A stretch of DNA of 38,126 bases, from contig NZ_JAHREP010000037.1 of assembly GCF_019084545.1 (NCBI RefSeq), positions 1-38,126 of the forward strand, written 5' to 3'. The position numbers were made by a program, and so were the translations under genes. The notes under the pieces are model-generated. The model searched no databases. It was not told the origin of the DNA and saw only the letters and a program-made list of their open reading frames with translations. This DNA comes from Marinobacterium ramblicola (GTDB lineage: Bacteria > Pseudomonadota > Gammaproteobacteria > Pseudomonadales > Balneatricaceae). Each line of letters starts with the position of its first letter. Within the stretch, counting starts at the first letter, position 1. Of this stretch, positions 27,079-35,583 are shown piece by piece.

Positions 27079-28215
27079 TCATCGTGCAAGCGGTGTCGTA
27101 CCGTCAGACAAAGGCAACCTGGTCTCTTCGATCGCGGTTGCGGCATGGGGCGCCAGAGGCAGGGTCAGATAGATCTCGGTCTGCCCGTCGCTGACCCGTG
27201 CGCCGACCTCTCCGCCCTGCGCCTCGACCAGTTCCTTGACGATCGCCAGACCGATACCGGCAACTCCTTTACCCCGCGCCCGCGAACGGTCGGCGCGAAA
27301 GAAGCGCTCAAATACGTAGGGCGCATCGTCGGAGTTAAAGGTTTGCCCGTCATTACATAGGCTGAGCCGCGCAGACTCCTGCTGCCGACACAGCTCAATC
27401 CGTAGCCGACCACCTTCACTGGCGTAGTGACCGGCGTTCTCGATCAGGTTGCGCAGTATCTGACGCAGCTTGTCGGGATCGGCATAGACCCGGTCGCCCG
27501 CCGCCGCTAGCGCGCACTCGACCCGGATACCACGCGTTTCCAGCAGCGGGCGACCTAGCTCCAACGCCTCCTCGAAAAGGGCGATCAACGACAGCGGCTG
27601 CAGGTTGAGGTCGCTGCGGGCGGCGTCGGCCCGGGCCAGATCGAGCAGCGACTCGGCCAGTTTGGTCAGCCGCTGAACCTCATCCAGCAGCATCGACCAC
27701 ACCCCCTCCGAGGGCGCGATGACACCGTCACGCATCGCTTCCAGGTAGCCCTGAATATTACTCAGCGGTGTGCGCAACTCGTGAGCGGCGTCGGCCACCA
27801 TCTGTTCGCGCTGCTGCTCCAACCGGGCCAGCGCGGCGGTCATCCGATCGAACGCCTGCCCCAGCCGGGCGATCTCGTCCTCCCCCTCCAGCCCGACTCT
27901 GGCGCTGTAATCGCCGGCGGCGACGCGCCGGGTCACATCCGCCATCCGCGAGAGCGGGCGCAGTACTCGTCGTGTCAGCAGAAAGCTAAGGACGAGGGAG
28001 AGCGCGAGCGCCAGCAGGCTGCCCCAGATCAGATAGTGGTGGATGGAGTCGAGGAACAGGCCGTGGGCATCCTCCGGCGAGATATGGTACTCATCCATCA
28101 GCACCATGAAGTAGCTCGCCGCCAGATAGTCGATAGCCAACCAGACTACCAGGATCACCGTGGCGATGATCAGGGCGTTGATCGCAATCAGGCGCCAGAG
28201 CAGACGGTTATGCAT
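27079..28215 (-). CDS. Sensor histidine kinase, BaeS/CpxA type (378 aa)
   Basis: Two membrane helices (about 8-30 and 61-80) flank a very short periplasmic loop of about 30 residues. A HAMP domain, a HisKA domain with phospho-accepting His145 in AAHELRTPLSN, and an HATPase domain with NLIENAGHYA and GVAGIGLAIVKELV follow. The small periplasmic loop suggests that membrane or envelope stress, not a soluble ligand, is sensed (inference). It follows the response regulator gene by 9 bp with TAGGAG at the junction. Confidence 0.93.
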   Translation of the reverse strand: MHNRLLWRLIAINALIIATVILVVWLAIDYLAASYFMVLMDEYHISPEDAHGLFLDSIHHYLIWGSLLALALSLVLSFLLTRRVLRPLSRMADVTRRVAAGDYSARVGLEGEDEIARLGQAFDRMTAALARLEQQREQMVADAAHELRTPLSNIQGYLEAMRDGVIAPSEGVWSMLLDEVQRLTKLAESLLDLARADAARSDLNLQPLSLIALFEEALELGRPLLETRGIRVECALAAAGDRVYADPDKLRQILRNLIENAGHYASEGGRLRIELCRQQESARLSLCNDGQTFNSDDAPYVFERFFRADRSRARGKGVAGIGLAIVKELVEAQGGEVGARVSDGQTEIYLTLPLAPHAATAIEETRLPLSDGTTPLAR

Positions 28216-28224
28216 GACGCTCTC

Positions 28225-28926
28225 CTAGGCCTGGGGGTTGAACCGGTAACCTATCCCTCGCACCGTTTCGATATAGTGTGGATGCGCGCTGTCGCTTTCG
28301 ATCTTGCGCCGCAACTTGCCGACATGCACGTCGATCACCCGCTCGACCACCACCTCGCCATGCTGATTGATCTGGTTCAGCAGTGCCGAACGGGAATAGA
28401 CCCTTCCGGGGTGTGTCATCAGCACCTCCAACAGCCGAAACTCGGTCGGTGTCAGCGCCAACTCACGATCCACCAGCCTGGCCTCATGCGCCTCCCGATC
28501 CAGGCTCAACCCGCCCTGGTTCAACCGTGACGCATCAGCCTGTTCGCTGCGCTCCACCCGGCGCAGTATCGCTTTCACCCTCTCCATCAGCTCGCGGGGG
28601 CTGAACGGTTTGACCACATAGTCATCGGCGCCGATGGCAAACCCCATCACCCGGTCCACCTCCTCGCCGCGGGCACTCAGCACCAGTACCGGCACCTCGG
28701 ATTCGGCACGCAGGCGACGGCACACCTCCCAGCCATCCAGGTGCGGCAGCATCAGATCCAGAATCACCAGCCGGGGCTGCTGCGCCAGCGCAACGGCCAA
28801 GCCCTGCTCGCCATCGGTGGCGACCAACGCCTGGAACCCCTCATGCTCGAGATAGGTTTTTACCAGGGCAGCAATGTGGCGGTCGTCCTCGATCACCAGC
28901 ACCGGCCGCTGTTGCGGTGTTGTCAT
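28225..28926 (-). CDS. OmpR-family response regulator (233 aa)
   Basis: A receiver domain with acidic pocket EDD (13-15), phospho-acceptor Asp57 in LVILDLMLP, and Lys in VVKPFS is followed by a winged-helix DNA-binding domain (LTPTEFRLLEVLM...RVIDVHVGKLRRKIE...IETVRGIGYRF). The start at 28926 gives the normal length; upstream in-frame codons are not supported. It forms an operon with the kinase. BaeR-like control of envelope or efflux genes would fit the neighbouring efflux operon, but no binding site is identified. Confidence 0.93.
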   Translation of the reverse strand: MTTPQQRPVLVIEDDRHIAALVKTYLEHEGFQALVATDGEQGLAVALAQQPRLVILDLMLPHLDGWEVCRRLRAESEVPVLVLSARGEEVDRVMGFAIGADDYVVKPFSPRELMERVKAILRRVERSEQADASRLNQGGLSLDREAHEARLVDRELALTPTEFRLLEVLMTHPGRVYSRSALLNQINQHGEVVVERVIDVHVGKLRRKIESDSAHPHYIETVRGIGYRFNPQA

Positions 28927-29073
28927 GCGTGCAACCCGCCCACCGGGAGTGGGACATCTTTTTACTCTTGAATAAAAGATTAGGCGCTCCCAACCCAAAC
29001 GCAAAAGCCCCTGTATCAAGCCGACGCGGATACCGCTAAGGTAAAGGGGTAAACACGCCTATGGACCCGTTGA

Positions 29074-29826
29074 ATGCAAACAGAACAGCCTGTTATCCCC
29101 TCCCTGCCGATGCCCGATTGGACACAACTGCAGGCAATACCGATACAAGAGTGCGGCGAGCACCTACAGCCCGCCAGCCTGTGCCGGGAGTGGCTGACCT
29201 GGCCCGCCTATTTCCAGCAGCGAATATCCGGTGCCGTGCCCGAGTGTCACCTGCGTCTGGGAGTATTCGACCGCCTGCTCGAGGCCGCTCGTGCGCTGCC
29301 GGACGGGGTACAGCTGGTGGTACTGGATGGCTGGCGTCCGTTCAGTGTGCAGCAGTATCTGTACGATACCCTGCTCAACCTGATGCAACATGCCAATCCC
29401 GAACTCACGGAAGAGCAGCTGGTACTGCGCGCCCGTGAGCTGGTCTCGCCGCCGAGCACCGATAGCGAGTCACCCAGCCCCCACCTGACCGGTGGCGCTG
29501 TAGATGTCTGCCTGGCCGACAGCGACGGCCGCCTGATCGACATGGGCACCCGGTTCGATGAGGCCAGTCCGTTGTCGTTTACCGCGGCGCTGGAAGCGGA
29601 GGATGCCGACCATTCGATGCAGGCGTTGCCGGCCCGCCACCACCGCCGCATACTCTACCGGGCGATGACCTCCGCCGGCTTCAGCAACCTGCCCTCCGAG
29701 TGGTGGCACTACGACTTCGGCGACCAGCTCTGGGCCTGGTACAGCGGCGAACCCGGCGCGCGCTACGGCGCCACTCATATGCCCTCGCTGGAGCATCTGT
29801 GGCAGCAGCAGTTGACGCCGCGCTGA
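29074..29826 (+). CDS. D-alanyl-D-alanine dipeptidase, M15/VanX family (250 aa)
   Basis: This is a zinc dipeptidase that splits D-Ala-D-Ala or trims peptidoglycan dipeptides. Ligands and catalytic residues are all visible: His137 and Asp144 in SPHLTGGAVDV, His212 and general base Glu209 in SEWWHYDF, plus Arg88 in DGWRPF. No signal peptide is seen, so it is cytoplasmic like DdpX/VanX. In gammaproteobacteria such enzymes serve cell-wall recycling or starvation use of D-Ala-D-Ala. No vancomycin resistance partners (vanH/vanA) are present. Confidence 0.92.
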   Translation: MQTEQPVIPSLPMPDWTQLQAIPIQECGEHLQPASLCREWLTWPAYFQQRISGAVPECHLRLGVFDRLLEAARALPDGVQLVVLDGWRPFSVQQYLYDTLLNLMQHANPELTEEQLVLRARELVSPPSTDSESPSPHLTGGAVDVCLADSDGRLIDMGTRFDEASPLSFTAALEAEDADHSMQALPARHHRRILYRAMTSAGFSNLPSEWWHYDFGDQLWAWYSGEPGARYGATHMPSLEHLWQQQLTPR

Positions 29827-29841
29827 TCCGTCACCACGCCC

Positions 29842-29870
29842 TGTAACCGGGCGGTCCGAGCCTGTATAAT
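29842..29870 (+). promoter_or_regulatory. Probable valS promoter
   Basis: A perfect TATAAT -10 (29865-29870) has a weak TGTAAC -35 17 nt upstream. It lies 66 bp before the valS start codon. Confidence 0.5.
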
Positions 29871-29936
29871 GTCCGGTTTTCGAATCGCCCTGCGCGCCTT
29901 CACCGCAGGCGCAATCACGCTGCCGGATTTCAAGAC

Positions 29937-32831
29937 ATGACAGACCGCATGGACAAGACCTACCAGCCCAACGAGATCGAACAGAACTGGTACAAGACGT
30001 GGGAAGAGCGTAACTACTTCGCCCCCTCGGGCAGTGGCGATGCCTACAGCATCATGATCCCGCCGCCCAACGTCACCGGCAGCCTGCACATGGGCCACGC
30101 CTTCCAGCACACCATCATGGACGCGCTGATCCGCTACCGCCGCATGCAGGGCAAAAACACCCTGTGGCAGGTCGGCACCGACCACGCCGGTATCGCCACC
30201 CAGATGGTGGTCGAGCGCAAACTGGCCGCCGAAACCGGCGAGAGCCGCTACGACCTCGGTCGCGACGCCTTCATCGAAAAAGTCTGGGAATGGAAAGAAC
30301 AGTCCGGCGGTACCATCACCGGGCAGATGCGTCGCCTGGGCAACTCGGTGGACTGGCCCACCGAACGCTTCACCATGGACTCCGGCTTCTACCACGCCGT
30401 GCAGGAGGTGTTCATCCGCCTGCACGACGAGGGGCTGATCTACCGCGGCAAGCGCCTGGTCAACTGGGATCCGAAACTGCACACCGCGATCTCCGACCTG
30501 GAAGTGGAGAACCGCGAGGTCAAGGGCAAGATGTGGTACCTGCGCTACCCGCTGGCCGATGGCGTCAAGACCAAGGACGGCCTGGACTACATCGTGGTCG
30601 GCACCACCCGTCCGGAAACCATGCTTGGCGATACCGGCGTGGCGGTCAACCCGGAGGATGAGCGCTACGACAACCTGGTCGGCACGTTCGTCGAGCTGCC
30701 GCTGGTCGGTCGTCGCATCCCGATCGTCGCCGACGAGTACGCCAACATGGAGAAGGGCACCGGCTGCGTAAAGATCACCCCGGCCCACGACTTCAACGAC
30801 TACCAGGTGGGCAAGCGCCAACAGCTGCCGCTGGTCAACGTGCTGACGCTGAACGCCGATATCCGCGAAGAGGCGCAGGTGTTCAACTTCGACGGCAGCG
30901 TCAATGCCGATCTCGACCCGACCCTGCCTGAGCAATACCGCGGCCTGGAGCGTTTCGAGGCCCGTCGTCAGATCGTCGCCGCATTCGAAGAGGCAGGTCT
31001 CTTGGTCAAGATCGAAGAGAACGCGATGACCGTGCCCTACGGCGACCGTGGCGGCGTAGTGATCGAACCGATGCTGACCGACCAGTGGTTCTGCGATGCC
31101 AAGACCCTGGCCAAGCCCGCCATCGAGGCGGTCGAGAACGGCGATATCAAGTTCGTGCCCAAGCAGTACGAGAACATGTACTTCGCCTGGATGCGCGATA
31201 TCCAGGACTGGTGTATCTCCCGCCAGCTCTGGTGGGGACACCGCATCCCGGCGTTCTACGACAACGCCGGCAACGTCTACGTCGCCAACTCGGCGGAAGC
31301 GGCACGCGAGAAGTACGGTCTGGACCTGGAGCTGGAACTGCGCCAGGACGACGACGTGCTCGACACCTGGTTCAGCTCGGCGCTGTGGACCTTCGGCACC
31401 CTGGGCTGGCCGGAAGACACCGAACGCCTGCGCACCTTCCACCCCACCGATACCCTGGTCACCGGCTTCGACATCATCTTCTTCTGGGTCGCACGCATGA
31501 TCATGATGACCCTGCACTTCATGAAGGATGAAGACGGCAAGCCGCAGGTACCGTTCAAGACCGTCTACGTCACCGGCCTGATCCGCGACGAGAGCGGCGA
31601 CAAGATGTCCAAGTCCAAGGGCAACGTACTCGACCCGCTGGACATGATCGACGGCATCGGCCTGCCCGAGCTGCTGGAGAAGCGCTGCGGTAACATGATG
31701 CAGCCGCAACTGGCGGAGAAGATCGGCAAGCGTACCGAAAAGCAGTTCCCGGAGGGGATCTCCGCCCACGGTACCGATGCGCTGCGCTTCACGCTGGCGG
31801 CGCTGGCCTCCACCGGTCGCGACATCAACTGGGACATGAAGCGCCTGGAGGGCTACCGCAACTTCTGCAACAAGATCTGGAACGCCGCCCGCTATGTGCT
31901 GACCAACACCGAGGGCCAGGACTGCGGCCAGCACAACGAAGAGGTGCTGCTGACCCTGGCCGACCGCTGGATCATCAGCGCGCTGCAGCGCACCGAGGAG
32001 ACGGTGATCCGTCACCTGGACGAGTACCGTTTCGACCTGGCCGCCCAATCGCTGTACGACTTCATCTGGAACCAGTACTGCGACTGGTACCTGGAGCTGT
32101 CCAAGCCGGTGCTCTGGGATACCTCCGAGGGTGAAACCGCCGAGGAGAAGGAGCGCCTGGCCGCCCTGCGTCGTGGTACCCGCGGCACCCTAGTGCGGGT
32201 ACTGGAGGCGATCCTGCGCCTGGCCCACCCGATGATGCCGTTCATCACCGAGGAGATCTGGCAGCAGATCAAGGGCCTGGCCGGCAAGGAGGGCGACACC
32301 ATCATGCTGCAGCGCTACCCGCAGCCGGTGGCCGAGCTGATCGACGAGGCCGCCGAGGCCGATGTGGAGTGGCTGCAGGAGGTGATCGTCAGCATCCGCA
32401 ACATCCGCGGCGAGATGAACATCGGCCCGGGCAAGGAGCTGGAGGTACTGATCCACAACGGCAGCGACGAGGATTTCCGCCGCCTGCGCGAAAGCTACAT
32501 CTCCCTGACCAAGCTGGCCAAACTGAGCGAGATCAAGTGGCTGGAGCCGGACGATAAAGCCCCAATGGCGGTGACCAAGCTGGTCGGCAAAATGGAAGTG
32601 CTGGTACCGATGGCCGGTCTGATCGACAAGGACGCGGAACTGGCCCGCCTGCAGAAGGAGCTGGACCGCCTGACCGGCGAGATCAAGCGCGTCGAGGGCA
32701 AGCTGGCCAACGAGAAGTTCGTCGCCAACGCCCCGGAAGAGGTGGTCGCCAAAGAGCGCGAGAAGATCACCGCCGCGCAGGAGTCGTTCGAAACGCTGAA
32801 GGAGCAGTACGCCAAGATCGAGGCGCTCTGA
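29937..32831 (+). CDS. valS: Valyl-tRNA synthetase (964 aa)
   Basis: This is a class I synthetase charging tRNA-Val, with editing. The HIGH-type motif ([14 protein letters not shown]), the editing domain (about 200-340, with [11 protein letters not shown]), KMSKS ([10 protein letters not shown]) and the C-terminal coiled coil (about 890-964) are all in place. The length is close to E. coli (951 aa). The ATG at 29937 was used; one 12 nt later is possible and neither has a strong ribosome site. It is separated from holC, its usual neighbour. Confidence 0.98.
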   Translation: MTDRMDKTYQPNEIEQNWYKTWEERNYFAPSGSGDAYSIMIPPPNVTGSLHMGHAFQHTIMDALIRYRRMQGKNTLWQVGTDHAGIATQMVVERKLAAETGESRYDLGRDAFIEKVWEWKEQSGGTITGQMRRLGNSVDWPTERFTMDSGFYHAVQEVFIRLHDEGLIYRGKRLVNWDPKLHTAISDLEVENREVKGKMWYLRYPLADGVKTKDGLDYIVVGTTRPETMLGDTGVAVNPEDERYDNLVGTFVELPLVGRRIPIVADEYANMEKGTGCVKITPAHDFNDYQVGKRQQLPLVNVLTLNADIREEAQVFNFDGSVNADLDPTLPEQYRGLERFEARRQIVAAFEEAGLLVKIEENAMTVPYGDRGGVVIEPMLTDQWFCDAKTLAKPAIEAVENGDIKFVPKQYENMYFAWMRDIQDWCISRQLWWGHRIPAFYDNAGNVYVANSAEAAREKYGLDLELELRQDDDVLDTWFSSALWTFGTLGWPEDTERLRTFHPTDTLVTGFDIIFFWVARMIMMTLHFMKDEDGKPQVPFKTVYVTGLIRDESGDKMSKSKGNVLDPLDMIDGIGLPELLEKRCGNMMQPQLAEKIGKRTEKQFPEGISAHGTDALRFTLAALASTGRDINWDMKRLEGYRNFCNKIWNAARYVLTNTEGQDCGQHNEEVLLTLADRWIISALQRTEETVIRHLDEYRFDLAAQSLYDFIWNQYCDWYLELSKPVLWDTSEGETAEEKERLAALRRGTRGTLVRVLEAILRLAHPMMPFITEEIWQQIKGLAGKEGDTIMLQRYPQPVAELIDEAAEADVEWLQEVIVSIRNIRGEMNIGPGKELEVLIHNGSDEDFRRLRESYISLTKLAKLSEIKWLEPDDKAPMAVTKLVGKMEVLVPMAGLIDKDAELARLQKELDRLTGEIKRVEGKLANEKFVANAPEEVVAKEREKITAAQESFETLKEQYAKIEAL

Positions 32832-32842
32832 TAGCTTGAGTT

Positions 32843-32868
32843 AAGGAGGGGGCCGCGGCCCCCTTCAA
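32843..32868 (+). terminator. Terminator after valS
   Basis: A GGGGGCC/GGCCCCC stem with a two-base centre lies 12 bp past the stop codon, flanked by AAGG/CCTT, and is followed by an A/T-rich stretch. Confidence 0.75.
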
Positions 32869-32943
32869 TATAGGATATCCGAGTTCCTTTCAGATCATTG
32901 GATGATCTAGAATTCAGGCAGAAGTCAGGGATGGGGTTAAAGT

Positions 32944-33645
32944 ATGAAAGAACTGATCGGCGTAGGCATATACAGCATTCCAGAGGCTGCCGCTCTTACC
33001 GGTATCGAATCCCGTAAGATCAGGCGCTGGCTATTCGACGGTCCAAAGCAGCCAGGAACGCTAGTCGGCGCCAATGCGTTGTGGACACCCGAGCTGGCAG
33101 ATGCCGACGTTGGCGACAACATCAGCTTCCATGACCTTCTGGAAGTGCGCTTTGTCGATGCCTTTAGACAGCACGGCGTCAGTCTGCAGTCCATCAGAGC
33201 TGCCGCGGCCCATGCAAAAGAGTTTTTTGCCTCTCCCTACCCCTTTACCTGCCAGAAATTCCTGACTGATGGCCGGTCTATCTTTGCCGACACGCTAGAA
33301 GAGACCGGCGATGAAAGTTTGATGGATTTGGTCAAAAAACAATATGTATTTAAACAGATAGTGTCGCACTCGCTCTATGCGGGTATTGAATACAACGACA
33401 ACCAACTGGCGGCTCGTTGGTTTCCGATTCCTCGATCCAGAAAGGTGGTGTTAGATCCCAGCCGAGCATTTGGAAAGCCAATCCTGCACGATTACGGAAT
33501 AACAACTGAAGCGCTATACTCAAGCTGGCAGGCCGAGGATAGCAGCATTAAACGCGTTTCCGACTTGTTTGAGATACCAAAGGACTTGGTAGAAGCTGCA
33601 ATAAACTTCGAGCAAAGGATTGCTGCTAATGAAGTTCTTCATTGA
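32944..33645 (+). CDS. DUF433-type antitoxin-like protein with MerR-like HTH (233 aa)
   Basis: The N terminus is a MerR-like helix-turn-helix (YSIPEAAALTGIESRKIRRWL). A middle linker and a C-terminal DUF433-like HTH region (GKPILHDYGITTEALYSSWQAEDSSIKRVSDLFEIPKDLVEAAINFE) follow. Such proteins are paired with DUF5615/PIN-like partners as VapB45-type antitoxins. It overlaps the next gene by 17 bp. Base composition is more AT-rich than valS, suggesting acquisition. Confidence 0.8.
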   Translation: MKELIGVGIYSIPEAAALTGIESRKIRRWLFDGPKQPGTLVGANALWTPELADADVGDNISFHDLLEVRFVDAFRQHGVSLQSIRAAAAHAKEFFASPYPFTCQKFLTDGRSIFADTLEETGDESLMDLVKKQYVFKQIVSHSLYAGIEYNDNQLAARWFPIPRSRKVVLDPSRAFGKPILHDYGITTEALYSSWQAEDSSIKRVSDLFEIPKDLVEAAINFEQRIAANEVLH

Positions 33646-34033
33646 CCACAATCTCCCCCCTCGCCTTGCCCGCGCAATCAACGAACTCTGCGGGGAAGAC
33701 CACCTCGTTATCCACTTAAAAGAGCGATTTGACCAATCCACACCCGATGTGGAGTGGATCCGTACTCTAGCTTCAGAAGGCGGGTGGATCGTAATTACGC
33801 AGGACCGTCTAAAAAAGGCCGACCATGAAAAAGAAGCGATACGTCGAAGCGGACTGATTCTTTTCAATCTTGATAAGCAGTGGGCAAAAGCCGAATTCTG
33901 GGATAAGTCACATCGTTTAGTACAATGGTGGCCCTACATTATCGAACAAGCCGAACGCATAAGCGGAGGAGCGGCATTCCGGGTTCGGTGGAGAATGGGA
34001 GGCAAAGCCACCTTCGAGCAATCGAAGCTTTAA
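33629..34033 (+). CDS. DUF5615 PIN-like toxin candidate (134 aa)
   Basis: This is a PIN-like nuclease fold: MKFFIDHNLPP with Asp6, then acidic Asp40 and Glu42 (PDVEW), and Asp59 in WIVITQDRL. All are at PIN-typical spacing. DUF5615 proteins are the VapC45-type partners of DUF433 antitoxins and are presumed RNases. Whether this pair is active is not known. The C-terminal Arg/Lys-rich tail (RVRWRMGGKATFEQSKL) is longer than the minimal domain. Confidence 0.8.
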   Translation: MKFFIDHNLPPRLARAINELCGEDHLVIHLKERFDQSTPDVEWIRTLASEGGWIVITQDRLKKADHEKEAIRRSGLILFNLDKQWAKAEFWDKSHRLVQWWPYIIEQAERISGGAAFRVRWRMGGKATFEQSKL

Positions 34034-34141
34034 CGCCCAACTACTAACCAATAGAGTTGGCCTCTTCTCAGTTTCGAGTCCTACCGAAATTGAGCGAAAA
34101 AATATGTAAACCTAATGCAGGGTAGGATACCCAGCAAGTTG

Positions 34142-34173
34142 AAGCCCGCCCCGTAAACTAAGGCGGGCTTTTT
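34142..34173 (+). terminator. Bidirectional terminator between the toxin-like gene and trpB
   Basis: A 9-bp stem AAGCCCGCC/GGCGGGCTT with an 11-nt loop is followed by TTTC on the plus strand. On the minus strand only a short TTC follows, so it mainly serves the plus strand. Confidence 0.8.
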
Positions 34174-34216
34174 CGTTACTGCGGCTTATACGGCAGGTTA
34201 GCCAGCGCTACCGGCA

Positions 34217-35419
34217 TCAACCCTTGGGGGCGAAACCGAAGTTCTCGGTCACGTAGTCGATATCCTTGTCACCGCGTCCGGACAGGTTGATCAGAATCGT
34301 CTGTCCCGGGTTTTCCCGGCCGTGCTTCATCGCCCAGGCCACCGCATGGGCACTCTCCAGCGCCGGGATGATCCCCTCCATACGCGACAGCTTGTAGAAC
34401 GCATCCAGCGTCTCGTCATCGCTGATTGCGTGGTAGTTCACCTTGCCCTCGGTCTTGAGGAAGGAGTGCTCGGGACCGACGCCCGGATAGTCGAGGCCGG
34501 AAGCGATGGAGTGCACCGGCGCCGGGTTGCCCTCGTCGTCGGTCAGCAGCAAGCATTTGAAGCCGTGGATCATCCCTGGCTTGCCGAAGGTCATGGTGGC
34601 CGAGTGCTCGCCAAGTTTGGTGCCCTTGCCCAACGGCTCGACACCGTTGAGGCTGACCCCCTCATCATCGAGGAAGGCACTGAACAGCCCCATGGCGTTG
34701 GAGCCACCACCGACACAGGCACCGACCTGGTCCGGCAGCTCACCGACCATCTCCAGGAACTGATCCCGCGCCTCGAAGCCGATCACCGACTGGAAATCTC
34801 GTACCATCAGCGGGAAGGGATGCGGCCCGACAACGGATCCGATGGCGAACAGCGCCGTCTCCGCCTGCCCCAGATAGGACTGGAACGCGGAGTCCACCGC
34901 CTCCTTCAGGCTGCGGCCGCCGAAACCGACCGGCACCACCTCGGCACCGAGCAGCTTCATGCGGGTGACGTTGGGCGACTCCTTGGCGATATCGATCTCA
35001 CCCATATGGATCTCGCACTCCATGCCGAAATAGGCTGCCGCGGTAGCCAGTGCCACGCCGTGCTGCCCGGCGCCGGTCTCGGCGATCAGCTTGGTCTTGC
35101 CCATATGCTTGGCCAGCAACGCTTCCGCCATGCAGTGGTTCAGCTTATGCGCGCCGGAGTGGTTCAGGTCCTCGCGCTTGAGGTAGATATGCGCGCCCAC
35201 TTCACGGCTCAGGTTGTGCGCGTAGTAGACCGGCGTCGGCCGCCCCTGGTAGTGCTTGCGGATGTAACGCAGTTCATTGAGGAAATCAGCGGAGCGTCCC
35301 AGGGTCAGGTAAGCGCGGTTGATCTCGGCAAATTGGGACTCAAGCTGAGGCGGCAAAAATGCACCACCGAACTCGCCGAAATAACCTTCGTTGTTTGGAT
35401 ATTGCTTTAGATAACCCAT
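34217..35419 (-). CDS. TrpB-like PLP enzyme, orphan paralogue (400 aa)
   Basis: It has the tryptophan synthase beta fold: YFGEFGG start, PLP lysine in [14 protein letters not shown], catalytic Glu in ETGAGQHG, the [10 protein letters not shown] phosphate loop, and a terminal LSGRGDKD. The sequence departs from canonical TrpB in the region after the catalytic Glu ([34 protein letters not shown]). No trpA or trpF lies nearby; the next gene upstream is fadB. It may be a standalone beta paralogue, and its substrate could differ from indole. The ATG at 35419 starts the family sequence. Confidence 0.85.
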   Translation of the reverse strand: MGYLKQYPNNEGYFGEFGGAFLPPQLESQFAEINRAYLTLGRSADFLNELRYIRKHYQGRPTPVYYAHNLSREVGAHIYLKREDLNHSGAHKLNHCMAEALLAKHMGKTKLIAETGAGQHGVALATAAAYFGMECEIHMGEIDIAKESPNVTRMKLLGAEVVPVGFGGRSLKEAVDSAFQSYLGQAETALFAIGSVVGPHPFPLMVRDFQSVIGFEARDQFLEMVGELPDQVGACVGGGSNAMGLFSAFLDDEGVSLNGVEPLGKGTKLGEHSATMTFGKPGMIHGFKCLLLTDDEGNPAPVHSIASGLDYPGVGPEHSFLKTEGKVNYHAISDDETLDAFYKLSRMEGIIPALESAHAVAWAMKHGRENPGQTILINLSGRGDKDIDYVTENFGFAPKG

Positions 35420-35540
35420 ATGCACCGCCCTGTTATTTGATACACAAAAATCGACTAACACGATAATTTCAAATCACGTTAGACACAACCGAGACATAGG
35501 TCCTGAACCGATAACAGCCTGTCTCAGGTCAACGGACACA

Positions 35541-35563
35541 AAAAAGGAGCCTCCGCTCCTTTT
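35541..35563 (-). terminator. Terminator after fadB
   Basis: A 9-bp stem AAAAGGAGC/GCTCCTTTT with a CTCC loop is followed on the minus strand by TTTTTTG. Confidence 0.85.
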
Positions 35564-35583
35564 AAAGTGGACACGAAACCCCG

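Noticed and set aside
29775-32048. A 757-codon open frame on the minus strand opposite valS
   Set aside because: It is a codon-bias shadow of a highly conserved, GC-rich valS; no motif or start signal.
34076-34092. TTTCGAGTCCTACC resembling a tRNA T-arm, as at an integration site
   Set aside because: No acceptor, D or anticodon arm can be built around it and no integrase is nearby.
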